Source: Pseudomonadota bacterium
Lineage (GTDB): Bacteria; Pseudomonadota; Alphaproteobacteria; Rhizobiales; Beijerinckiaceae
NCBI GenBank assembly: GCA_021812505.1
Contig: JAKANG010000156.1
Location: 1-5,248, forward strand
Reading direction: 5' to 3'
Length of the DNA stretch: 5,248 bases
How positions within the stretch are numbered: the first letter of the stretch is position 1; each line of letters starts with the position of its first letter. Positions 1 to 5,248 of this stretch are shown in pieces. Under the pieces are notes generated by a model. The model made no database searches and had not been told where the DNA came from. It saw only the letters and a list, made by a program, of their open reading frames with translations. A program made the position numbers and the translations under genes.

Positions 1-2
1 CG

Positions 3-650
3 CGTCCCCAGACCCTCGCCGCACAGGCGGCGATCGTCGCCGGGGCGATCGAGGCGCTGGGTCTGGAAAGGCCTGTCATCGTCGGCCATTCGCTCGGCGG
101 CGCCGTGGCGCTGGCGCTGGCGCTCGGCCACCGGGAAAAGATCGGCGGACTGGCGCTGATCGCGCCGCTCACCCATCTCGTCCAGAAGCCGCCGAAACCC
201 TTCGCGGCTCTCTCCGGCCACAGCCGGCTGGCGCTGTGGTTCGGCGCCTGGACCTTGGGGCCGGTCATGACGATGCTGCGCGCGGGCGCGGCGCGCGAGG
301 AGGTCTTCGCGCCCGATCTCCTGCCGGCGGGGTTCTGGAATCGGGGCGGCGGCCTGCTTGGCGTTCGGCCTTCCGCCTTGCTCGCGGCGGCGAGCGACGT
401 GAGGACCCAGCCGCGCGAATTGCCGGCTATGGCGCAACGCTATGGCGCGCTCGACCTGCCCATCGGCGTCCTGTTCGGGGAAGGCGACAAGGTGCTTGAC
501 CCGAAGGGGCAGGGCGCGGATTTTTGCGCCAGCGCGCCACAAGCGGAATGCGTGCGGATCGCGGGTGGCCATATGTTGCCGGTAACGCGGCCGGCGGAAA
601 CCGAAGCGTTCATCCGCGAGGTTCTGGCGCGTGTGGACTCCGGCCCCTGA
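3..650 (+). CDS. alpha/beta-fold hydrolase, 5'-truncated by window edge
   Basis: Reading frame 3 is open from the first bases to TGA at 648-650 and gives 215 visible residues. The start lies upstream of the window. The nucleophile elbow GHSLGG lies near visible residues 28-33, with the serine codon at 90-92. It is followed by an Ala/Leu-rich helix, as expected after the elbow. A later LFGEGDKVLDP segment supplies the likely acid (Asp codon 486-488), and IAGGHMLP supplies the catalytic histidine (codon 570-572). Serine, acid and histidine therefore occur in the canonical order and spacing. The missing part should be about 80-100 residues, carrying the first strands and the oxyanion-hole loop. 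The family covers esterases, lipases and C-C hydrolases, and nothing here fixes the substrate. No signal peptide can be judged without the N-terminus. The next gene starts 26 bases downstream on the same strand, suggesting co-transcription. The fold call is firm; the specific activity is unknown. Confidence 0.9.
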   Translation, partial: RPQTLAAQAAIVAGAIEALGLERPVIVGHSLGGAVALALALGHREKIGGLALIAPLTHLVQKPPKPFAALSGHSRLALWFGAWTLGPVMTMLRAGAAREEVFAPDLLPAGFWNRGGGLLGVRPSALLAAASDVRTQPRELPAMAQRYGALDLPIGVLFGEGDKVLDPKGQGADFCASAPQAECVRIAGGHMLPVTRPAETEAFIREVLARVDSGP

Positions 651-665
651 GCGGGCGAATGGGAC

Positions 666-670
666 AGGAG
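666..670 (+). promoter_or_regulatory. Shine-Dalgarno of the PEBP gene
   Basis: AGGAG stands six bases before ATG 677. It decides the start, because the same frame is open much further upstream into the hydrolase gene. Confidence 0.8.
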
Positions 671-676
671 AAGAGC

Positions 677-1255
677 ATGAGGGTGAAACGTTTTCTGGCT
701 TCGGCCCTTCTCTTCGCCGGGACGTTGGCGGCCGTCTGGAGCCTGTCCGCCGCGGGCGTCTTGACCTTCGAGCTGAAAAGCCCGGACATTCCGCCCGGCG
801 GCGGCGAAATCGCCGAGACTTTCGTTTACAATGGTTTTGGCTGCCATGGCGGCGATCTGTCGCCCGCCATGGTATGGCGCAATCCGCCGCCGGGGACCAA
901 GAGCTATGCCCTCCTGGTCCATGATCCCGACGCCCCAACCGGGGGCGCGGGCTTCTGGCACTGGGTGGTCATCAATATCCCGGCCAGTGTGACCGGCCTG
1001 CCGCAGGGAGTTGGCAAGGACGGCGCCGGCCTGCCGCAGGGAGCGCTGCAGATCGCGACCGATTTCGGCGTTCCCGGTTATGGCGGTCCTTGTCCGCCGA
1101 AGGGCGACAAGCCCCATCGCTACAATTTCACGGTTTACGCCTTGAAGGTGGACAAGCTCGACCTGCCGCCGCACGCCACCGCCTCGATCGCCGGTTTCCT
1201 CGTCAACGCCAACGCGCTCGGCAAGGCGACGCTGACAGGGGTCTACGGGCGCTGA
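677..1255 (+). CDS. exported YbhB/YbcL-family PEBP (Raf kinase inhibitor-like) protein
   Basis: This 192-residue protein belongs to the phosphatidylethanolamine-binding protein superfamily. Both family signatures are present: DPDAPTGGAGFWHW at residues 83-96 (Asp83, Asp85 and His95 in the ligand pocket) and GYGGPCPPKGDKPHRY at 134-149. The start at ATG 677 is preferred because AGGAG (666-670) lies six bases upstream and because it yields a typical export signal: MRVKR, then a hydrophobic run to about residue 23, then a possible S-A-A cleavage site near residue 26. An upstream start in the same frame at 524 would overlap the hydrolase and bury the signal. In Escherichia coli YbcL is periplasmic and YbhB cytoplasmic, so this protein resembles YbcL in location. 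The biochemical role of bacterial members is poorly defined; the 'kinase inhibitor' name comes from mammalian RKIP. It lies between a hydrolase and an ABC1-family kinase, but export argues against direct contact with that kinase. Confidence 0.94.
   Translation: MRVKRFLASALLFAGTLAAVWSLSAAGVLTFELKSPDIPPGGGEIAETFVYNGFGCHGGDLSPAMVWRNPPPGTKSYALLVHDPDAPTGGAGFWHWVVINIPASVTGLPQGVGKDGAGLPQGALQIATDFGVPGYGGPCPPKGDKPHRYNFTVYALKVDKLDLPPHATASIAGFLVNANALGKATLTGVYGR
993..1043 (+). repeat. 18-bp direct repeat, period 33 bp, inside the PEBP gene
   Basis: CCGGCCTGCCGCAGGGAG occurs exactly at 993-1010 and again at 1026-1043. The 33-base offset is in frame (11 codons), so the protein carries GLPQG twice, at residues 107-111 and 118-122. 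The repeat sits in the loop between the two PEBP signatures. From memory, many family members have two Leu-Pro-x-Gly turns in this loop, so the repeat may reflect shared structure and codon choice, not a recent duplication. Confidence 0.85.
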
Positions 1256-1301
1256 GACTTCGCCGCATTCGCCGCGTAAAGGGGAGAGCGGAGCAAACCG
1301 A

Positions 1302-2657
1302 ATGAAGGACGACGAAGCCAATCGCTTCGGCGCGCGGGCCGCGCGCTATCTCGCCGTGGGCGCCCAGGCGGGCGGATTCGCTGCGCGGCTCGCCGGCGCG
1401 CGCCTGCTCGGGGCGGGGCGCGGCCAGGGGCGGGAAAGCGACGCCGAGGCGCTGGCGCGGGCGCTGGGCGGGCTCAAGGGCCCGCTGATGAAAGCGGCGC
1501 AGCTCATCGCCACGATCCCGGAAGTCCTGCCGATCGAATATGCCGAGGCCCTGGCGAGCCTGCAGAGCGAGGCGCCGCCAATGGGCGCGGCCTTCGTCCG
1601 CCGGCGCATGGCCGCCGAACTCGGGCCTGACTGGCAGAAAAAATTCGCCGCCTTCGACCTGACGCCGGCGGCCGCGGCCTCGCTCGGCCAGGTCCATCGC
1701 GCCCGCACGCTTGAGGGCGCGGATGTCGCCTGCAAGCTGCAATATCCGGACATGGCCTCGGCGGTCGAGGCCGATCTCGCCCAGCTCGAACTGGCGCTCG
1801 CCTTGCAGAAGCGGGTCGAGCCGGCGATCGACGCCCGCGAGGCGGCCGCCGAAATCGCCGAGCGTTTGCGCGAGGAGCTCGATTACCGCCGCGAGGCCAA
1901 GCACGCCCGCCTTTATCGCGCCATGCTGGCCGGGCGTGGCGACATTCGCGTTCCCGGCGTCCATGAAGCGCTCTCGACCGGCCGTCTCCTCACCCTCGAC
2001 TGGCTGGAGGGCGAGAAGGTTCTTTCCTTGGTCGGGGCGCCGGAGGCCGGGCGCAACCTTGTGGCGCAGGCGATCTTTTCCGCGTGGTGGCGGCCTTTCG
2101 CCCATCATGGCGTCATCCATGGCGACCCCCACCTCGGCAATTACGCCGTCTTTCGCGAAGACGGCGCGCCCGCGGGGATCAATCTACTCGATTACGGCTG
2201 CGTCCGCATTTTCCCGCCAGCCTTCGTCGGCGGCGTGGTCCAGCTCTATCGCGGCCTGCGCGCCGGGCGGCGCGACGAGATCGCCGAGGCCTATCGCGTC
2301 TGGGGCTTCCGCAATCTCTCGAACGATCTGATCGAGGTCCTGACTGTCTGGGCGCGCTTCATCCTCGGGCCGCTGCTCGACGACCGCGTCCGCACCATCG
2401 CCGACGGGGTCTCGGCCGCCGCCTATGGCCGGCGCGAGGCGATGGTGGTGCGGCGCATGCTGCGCGAGAAGGGGCCGTTGACGATCCCGCGCGAATTCGT
2501 CTTCATGGATCGCGCGGCGATCGGCCTCGGCGGCGCCTTCCTGCATCTGGCGGCGCGGCTCAACTTCCATCGCCTGTTCGAGGAGGCGCTGGAGGATTTC
2601 GATCTCGACGTCCTTGCGGCGCGGCAGTCGACAGCCCTCACCGACGCCGGGCTGTGA
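1302..2657 (+). CDS. ABC1/UbiB/COQ8-family atypical kinase
   Basis: This 451-residue protein carries the ABC1 kinase-like fold. Visible motifs in order are: KAAQ at 64-67 in the place of the family KxGQ; the alanine-rich loop AAAAS with GQVH (123-132), which replaces the usual P-loop; the VAxK-type lysine in VACKLQYP (Lys145); EELDYRREA (191-199); the catalytic loop HGDPHLGN (273-280, Asp275, Asn280); and the metal-binding DYG (297-299) in place of DFG. Family members support ubiquinone biosynthesis, probably through ATPase activity and not ordinary protein phosphorylation. Canonical UbiB is about 546 residues and ends in two membrane helices. This protein lacks them and ends with a segment (FMDRAAIGLGG, then LFEEALEDF) that resembles the COQ8/ADCK3 C-terminus. 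I therefore place it nearer COQ8 than classical UbiB and assign no symbol. The start at ATG 1302 has GGAG nearby (1290-1293). The gene follows the PEBP gene by 46 bases. Family membership is sure; a role in ubiquinone synthesis is inferred. Confidence 0.95.
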   Translation: MKDDEANRFGARAARYLAVGAQAGGFAARLAGARLLGAGRGQGRESDAEALARALGGLKGPLMKAAQLIATIPEVLPIEYAEALASLQSEAPPMGAAFVRRRMAAELGPDWQKKFAAFDLTPAAAASLGQVHRARTLEGADVACKLQYPDMASAVEADLAQLELALALQKRVEPAIDAREAAAEIAERLREELDYRREAKHARLYRAMLAGRGDIRVPGVHEALSTGRLLTLDWLEGEKVLSLVGAPEAGRNLVAQAIFSAWWRPFAHHGVIHGDPHLGNYAVFREDGAPAGINLLDYGCVRIFPPAFVGGVVQLYRGLRAGRRDEIAEAYRVWGFRNLSNDLIEVLTVWARFILGPLLDDRVRTIADGVSAAAYGRREAMVVRRMLREKGPLTIPREFVFMDRAAIGLGGAFLHLAARLNFHRLFEEALEDFDLDVLAARQSTALTDAGL

Positions 2658-2705
2658 CCGAATTTCCCCTGCGATGCCGGTCCGCGACGAATTAACGCCT
2701 TATTT

Positions 2706-2724
2706 TTTCAGTGTCGCGCTGAAA
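2706..2724. other. short dyad / inverted repeat
   Basis: TTTCAGTG (2706-2713) and CGCTGAAA (2717-2724) form an 8-bp inverted repeat around a 3-base centre, with one G-U-type mismatch. It lies upstream of the -10-like sequence, where an operator could sit. It has no downstream T-run and so is not a terminator of the kinase gene. I do not recognise a named regulator's site in it. Confidence 0.35.
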
Positions 2725-2830
2725 GTTGGGGCGAAATTGCGACGCCTACCTTATAACAGCTTGCCTTGTTCCGGCCCTTTTGGGAAAAAAGACGCCTGAA
2801 GGCCGAGACGACGACAAGACAGGCCTTTCA

Positions 2831-2837
2831 AAAGGAG
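2831..2837 (+). promoter_or_regulatory. strong Shine-Dalgarno of the small oxidase-subunit gene
   Basis: AAAGGAG stands six bases before ATG 2844. It is the strongest ribosome-binding site in the window and selects this start over an upstream in-frame TTG at 2766. Confidence 0.8.
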
Positions 2838-2843
2838 AGGATA

Positions 2844-3002
2844 ATGGCGGCGATCCAGATGAGCGGAAACGACGCGCTTGGCGCGTCCGACATGGACTAT
2901 CCGGCGCATTTTGAGACCTATCGGTTGTTCACCTCCTTGGTCAAATGGGGAACGGCCACGGTCATCCTGATCCTGCTGCTCCTCGCCTTCTTTACTCTCT
3001 GA
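2844..3002 (+). CDS. aa3-type cytochrome c oxidase subunit IV-like small protein
   Basis: This 52-residue protein has a soluble N-terminus, the motif DMDYPAHFETYRLFT (16-30), then a lysine/tryptophan turn (Lys34-Trp35) and one hydrophobic helix (about 36-52) ending at the stop. This matches the small alphaproteobacterial aa3-type cytochrome c oxidase subunit IV family, in which the acidic/Tyr N-terminal part lies in the cytoplasm and a single helix packs against the oxidase. The exact role of that subunit is unclear. The start is fixed by AAAGGAG at proper spacing. No other oxidase genes are visible. The gene instead stands 80 bases before pntAA on the same strand, a linkage I recall as common in Rhizobiales. 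The strong ribosome-binding site suggests high expression. It could therefore be an oxidase accessory protein or a small membrane partner of the transhydrogenase. The family call is good; the physiological partner is uncertain. Confidence 0.85.
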   Translation: MAAIQMSGNDALGASDMDYPAHFETYRLFTSLVKWGTATVILILLLLAFFTL

Positions 3003-3016
3003 CATAAGACCATTGA

Positions 3017-3037
3017 GGCGCGCTCCTCCGGCGCGCC
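3017..3037 (+). other. GC-rich hairpin between the cox-like gene and pntAA
   Basis: GGCGCGC (3017-3023) pairs perfectly with GCGCGCC (3031-3037) across a 7-base loop. No T-run follows, so it is not a standard intrinsic terminator. A second small hairpin, CCCGC/GCGGG (3052-3056 and 3062-3066), lies just before the pntAA Shine-Dalgarno. They may affect message stability or separate the expression of the small gene from that of pntAA. Confidence 0.4.
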
Positions 3038-3082
3038 GGACCTTGTCAAGACCCGCGCCCTGCGGGCCATGTGGAGTCATTC

Positions 3083-4219
3083 ATGCGTATTGCCGTTCCC
3101 GCCGAAACCGACGCCAATGAAGCGCGCGTCGCGGCGACGCCCGAAACCGTCAAGAAATACGCCGGCCTGGGCGCCGAGGTTGTGGTGCAGGCCGGCGCCG
3201 GCAAGGGCTCCGGCGTAACCGACGCCGATTTCGAAAAGGCAGGCGCCCAAATCGCTCCCGACGCGCCGGCGACCGTCGCCGGCGCCGATGTCGTGCTGAC
3301 GGTTCGCCGGCCGACGCCCGAGTCGCTTGCCGGCGTCAATCCGGGCGCTGCGGTTCTCGCGATCATGGACCCGTATGGCCAGAACGAGGCGGTTCTCGCC
3401 CTGGCGCACGCCCATGTCCAGGCTTTCGCCATGGAGCTGATGCCGCGCATCACCCGCGCCCAGGTCATGGACGTCCTCTCGTCTCAGGCCAATCTCGCCG
3501 GCTATCGCGCCGTGATCGATGCGATAGCCGAATATGGCCGCGCCATCCCGATGATGATGACCGCGGCTGGCACGGTGCCGGCGGCAAAGATTTTCATCAT
3601 GGGCGTGGGCGTCGCCGGCCTGCAGGCCATCGCCACCGCGCGCCGCCTCGGCGGCGTCGTCACCGCGACCGACGTCCGCCCGGCCACCAAGGAGCAGGTG
3701 GAGTCGCTCGGCGCCAAGTTCCTCGCCGTCGAGGACGAGGAATTCAAGCAGGCGCAGACCGCGGGCGGCTACGCCAAGGAAATGTCCAAGGAATATCAGG
3801 CGAAGCAGGCGGCGCTCACGGCGTCCCACATCGCCAAGCAGGATATCGTCATCACCACGGCGCTCATTCCGGGCCGCCCGGCGCCGCGCCTGATCACGGC
3901 CGACATGGTGGCCTCCATGCGTCCGGGTTCGGTGATCGTCGACCTGGCCGTCGAGCGCGGCGGCAATTGCGAATTGTCGAAGCCCGGCAAGGTCGTGGTG
4001 ACGAAGAATCATGTGAAGATCGTCGGCCACCTCAATGTCGCCGGCCGTCTCGCCGCCACCGCCTCGCAGCTCTACGCCAAGAACCTGTTCGCCTTCCTCG
4101 AAACCATGATCGACAAGGAGAGCAAGGCGCTCAAGATCGATGGCGAGGACGAGCTGGTGAAGGCGACGCGGTTGACCTTCGGCGGCGCGGTCGTCCATCC
4201 CGCCTTCGTGGCGAGCTGA
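3083..4219 (+). CDS. pntAA: NAD(P)+ transhydrogenase subunit alpha part 1 (domain I, NAD(H)-binding)
   Basis: This 378-residue soluble subunit binds NAD(H) and passes hydride to NADP+ on PntB, driven by proton flow through the membrane domain. It begins MRIAVPAE, the usual N-terminus, so ATG 3083 (GGAG at 3073-3076, six bases upstream) is preferred over GTG 3071. RITRAQVMDVLSS (122-134) holds Arg122, Gln127, Asp130 and Ser133, which match Arg127, Gln132, Asp135 and Ser138 of the Rhodospirillum rubrum domain I at a constant offset of five. The Rossmann turn GVGVAG is at 174-179, and Asp197 ends the second strand and should bind the adenosine ribose. The mobile loop AGGYAKEMS (227-235) carries Tyr230. 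Length is normal for the split form (about 375-384). The protein ends at domain I with no membrane helices, so the membrane part is encoded separately by the next gene. No key residue is missing. The role is secure. Confidence 0.97.
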   Translation: MRIAVPAETDANEARVAATPETVKKYAGLGAEVVVQAGAGKGSGVTDADFEKAGAQIAPDAPATVAGADVVLTVRRPTPESLAGVNPGAAVLAIMDPYGQNEAVLALAHAHVQAFAMELMPRITRAQVMDVLSSQANLAGYRAVIDAIAEYGRAIPMMMTAAGTVPAAKIFIMGVGVAGLQAIATARRLGGVVTATDVRPATKEQVESLGAKFLAVEDEEFKQAQTAGGYAKEMSKEYQAKQAALTASHIAKQDIVITTALIPGRPAPRLITADMVASMRPGSVIVDLAVERGGNCELSKPGKVVVTKNHVKIVGHLNVAGRLAATASQLYAKNLFAFLETMIDKESKALKIDGEDELVKATRLTFGGAVVHPAFVAS

Positions 4220-4323
4220 CGGCGCTTCGCGCGATTTCGCGGCGGCTTCAGGCCGCCCGTCCGGCTCCAGGCCGGGCATTTTGTCAATAACCCGTTTGAG
4301 AGCCCGAGAGAGGGGCGCATTCC
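4220..4323 (+). other. pntAA-pntAB intergenic region with tandem hairpins
   Basis: This 104-base gap is long for an operon whose products form one complex. It holds a dyad CGCGA-TT-TCGCG (4230-4241), then hairpin 1 (GGCGGC 4241-4246 with GCCGCC 4252-4257, loop TTCAG) and hairpin 2 (4259-4265 with 4271-4277, loop TCCAG). The two hairpins share GGCTtCAGGCCG/GGCTcCAGGCCG, 19 bases apart. The pntAB Shine-Dalgarno is probably AGGGG (4311-4315), eight bases before its ATG. Confidence 0.6.
4259..4282 (+). terminator. possible weak terminator/attenuator inside the pnt operon
   Basis: A 7-bp GC-rich stem (GTCCGGC 4259-4265 with GCCGGGC 4271-4277, one G-U pair) is followed by ATTTT. The T-run is short, and genes of the same complex continue downstream. 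Partial termination or 3'-end protection of a processed pntAA message is therefore more likely than full termination. Confidence 0.3.
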
Positions 4324-4788
4324 ATGGCAACTGACGCACAATCGCTGGTCGACCGGGCGCAGGACGCGGCGCGGGCCGCCCGCGCCGCCGCCGACGCGAC
4401 GCAAGCCTATGCCGACCAGGCTTCCCATCTGACCCATGTGGCCGACGCCGTCGGCGCCGCGGCCCATGCGGCGAGCGGCGGCGCGATCGACCCCTTCATC
4501 TTCCGCCTCGCCATTTTCGTCCTCGCCGTATTCGTCGGCTATTACGTGGTGTGGTCGGTGACCCCGGCGCTCCATACGCCGCTGATGTCGGTCACCAACG
4601 CCATTTCCTCGGTCATCGTCGTCGGCGCGCTGCTGTCGGTCGGCGTCGAGGCGTCGGGCTTCCTCGACAGCGGCCCAGCCTGGGCGCGCATCTTCGGCTT
4701 CATCGCGCTGATCCTCGCCTCGGTGAACATTTTCGGCGGCTTCCTCGTCACCGCGAGAATGCTGGCCATGTACAAGAAGAAGGGCTGA
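4324..4788 (+). CDS. pntAB: NAD(P)+ transhydrogenase subunit alpha part 2 (membrane domain II)
   Basis: This 154-residue subunit forms the alpha-side membrane part of the proton-translocating transhydrogenase. Three hydrophobic helices are visible at about 58-79, 87-108 and 120-145, matching the three-helix PntAB of split transhydrogenases (helices 2-4 in E. coli numbering). [19 protein letters not shown] and [19 protein letters not shown] are characteristic family stretches, and the C-terminus ends in a lysine-rich tail (MYKKKG). Ahead of the helices lies a soluble segment of about 55 residues that is strongly alanine-rich with regular Arg, Asp and Gln, probably helical. It makes the protein longer than a minimal core of about 100 residues and probably links to domain I; I recall similar extensions in other alphaproteobacteria. 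It follows pntAA after 104 bases and precedes pntB by only five. The identity is secure; the role of the extension is inferred. Confidence 0.96.
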   Translation: MATDAQSLVDRAQDAARAARAAADATQAYADQASHLTHVADAVGAAAHAASGGAIDPFIFRLAIFVLAVFVGYYVVWSVTPALHTPLMSVTNAISSVIVVGALLSVGVEASGFLDSGPAWARIFGFIALILASVNIFGGFLVTARMLAMYKKKG

Positions 4789-4793
4789 GGTCC

Positions 4794-5248
4794 ATGAACG
4801 TCAATCTCGCAGCCTTTCTCTATCTCGTCTCGGGCGTCCTCTTCATTTTCGCGCTTCGCGGCCTGTCGCACCCGACGACCTCCCGCCAGGGCAATCGCTA
4901 CGGCATGATCGGCATGGCGATCGCCATTCTGACCACCCTGGCGCTTAAGCCGCCGTCGGGCGGCTTCGGCTGGCTGCTCGTGGTCGTCGGCCTCGGCGTC
5001 GGCGGCGGTTTCGGCGCCATGCTGGCGCGGCGCATCGAAATGACCAAGATGCCGCAGCTGGTCGCCTTCTTCCACTCGCTCGTCGGCCTCGCGGCGGTCC
5101 TGGTGGCGGCGGGCGCGCTCTTCGCGCCCCAGGCTTTCGGCATCGGCGAACCCGGCGACATCCATCAGGCCAGCCTGATCGAAATGTCGCTCGGCGCGGC
5201 CATCGGCGCGATCACCTTCACCGGCTCGGTCATCGCCTTCCTGAAGCT
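4794..5248 (+). CDS. pntB: NAD(P)+ transhydrogenase subunit beta, 3'-truncated by window edge
   Basis: The frame opens at ATG 4794, five bases after the pntAB stop, and runs off the window after 151 full codons. PntB carries the rest of membrane domain II and the C-terminal NADP(H)-binding domain III; the latter lies outside the window. The start MNVNLAAFLYLVSGVLFIFALRG (first helix about 4-23) is typical of the family, as is SRQGNRYGMIGMAIA after it. Five hydrophobic segments are visible, at about 4-23, 35-51, 58-78, 86-112 and from 130 to the edge. MPQLVAFFHSLVGLAAVLV in the fourth contains His94, which should correspond to the conserved proton-channel His91 of E. coli PntB. A Shine-Dalgarno-like AGAAGGG (4778-4784) lies within the end of pntAB, suggesting translational coupling. 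No defect is visible in the part shown. A full gene should be about 460 residues. Confidence 0.96.
   Translation, partial: MNVNLAAFLYLVSGVLFIFALRGLSHPTTSRQGNRYGMIGMAIAILTTLALKPPSGGFGWLLVVVGLGVGGGFGAMLARRIEMTKMPQLVAFFHSLVGLAAVLVAAGALFAPQAFGIGEPGDIHQASLIEMSLGAAIGAITFTGSVIAFLK

Larger units (their letters stand above)
2658..2843 (+). promoter_or_regulatory. intergenic region, probable promoter/5' leader of the cox-like/pnt operon
   Basis: These 186 bases separate the kinase from the bioenergetic operon and are less GC-rich than the flanking genes. They hold a T-run (2703-2708), a short dyad (2706-2724), a -10-like TTATAAC (2751-2757), and a 6-bp inverted repeat (AAGGCC 2799-2804 with GGCCTT 2822-2827) just before the Shine-Dalgarno at 2831-2837. 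I see no -35 element at proper spacing from the TTATAAC, and no hairpin plus T-run that would make a convincing terminator for the kinase gene. Length and composition favour a promoter here, but the exact site cannot be fixed by eye. Confidence 0.45.

Noticed and set aside
104..124. GCGCTG-type short tandem repeat in the hydrolase gene.
   Set aside because: It encodes the Ala/Leu-rich helix after the nucleophile elbow and is explained by protein structure and codon bias.
440..2132. Long minus-strand open frames opposite the hydrolase, PEBP and kinase genes (440-1321 and 1203-2132).
   Set aside because: They show shadow composition rich in Arg and Gly, overlap each other and three recognisable + strand genes, and carry no motif.
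1711..2695. Alternative + strand frames inside the kinase gene (1711-2331 and 2084-2695).
   Set aside because: They are Arg/Ser/Pro-rich out-of-frame readings of a gene whose own frame holds every kinase motif in order.
2726..2742. A sigma-54-like promoter, TTGGGGCGAAATTGCG.
   Set aside because: GG (2728-2729) and GC (2739-2740) are separated by nine bases, not the required ten, and the -24 half poorly matches TGGCAC.
2737..2757. A sigma-70 promoter with TTGCGA (2737-2742) as -35 and TATAAC (2752-2757) as -10.
   Set aside because: The spacer is only nine bases, too short for a functional pair. The -10-like sequence may still be used with an unrecognised -35.
2775..2790. CCCTTTTGGG followed by AAAAAA, read as a minus-strand terminator.
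   Set aside because: The stem is only three base pairs, and no minus-strand gene needs terminating there.
3071..3082. GTG at 3071 as the pntAA start.
   Set aside because: The ATG at 3083 gives the family-typical MRIAVPAE N-terminus and has GGAG six bases upstream; the GTG overlaps that ribosome-binding site.
3077..4339. A 420-codon open frame on the minus strand opposite pntAA.
   Set aside because: It is an antisense shadow in GC-rich coding DNA. It has an Arg/Gly/His-rich composition, no recognisable domain, and lies opposite a gene with all catalytic residues conserved.

Overview
The window is GC-rich throughout, with tightly packed genes that all read on the + strand. It looks like ordinary chromosomal DNA of an alphaproteobacterium, most likely in the Hyphomicrobiales (Rhizobiales). 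The support is the three-subunit proton-translocating transhydrogenase (pntAA-pntAB-pntB), the tiny alphaproteobacterial aa3-oxidase subunit IV gene directly in front of it, and the sequence style of the ABC1 kinase. I cannot place it to genus.

Left part (1-2657): three same-strand genes. First comes the C-terminal two thirds or so of an alpha/beta hydrolase, cut by the window start. After 26 bases follows an exported PEBP (YbhB/YbcL-type) protein, and after 46 more bases an ABC1/UbiB/COQ8-family atypical kinase of 451 residues. The short gaps suggest co-transcription, but no shared pathway is evident.

Middle (2658-2843): a 186-base non-coding stretch, less GC-rich than its surroundings. It holds a short dyad, a weak -10-like TTATAAC and a strong Shine-Dalgarno. 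It probably carries the promoter of the next operon.

Right part (2844-5248): an apparent bioenergetic operon. It encodes a 52-residue single-helix aa3 oxidase subunit IV-like protein, PntAA (NAD(H)-binding domain I), PntAB (three membrane helices) and the start of PntB (membrane domain, cut by the window end). PntAA, PntAB and PntB together form the enzyme that uses the proton-motive force to drive NADH + NADP+ to NAD+ + NADPH. Key NAD-site residues in PntAA and the proton-channel histidine in PntB are present, so the visible parts look functional. The cox-like/pntAA gap (80 bases) and the pntAA/pntAB gap (104 bases) contain GC-rich hairpins that may tune or process the message.

I found no RNA genes, mobile elements, CRISPR arrays or signs of recent transfer. 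This is mainly a housekeeping region. The points most worth a second look are the altered kinase motif (KAAQ for KxGQ), the oxidase-subunit gene leading the transhydrogenase operon, and the paired hairpins between pntAA and pntAB.
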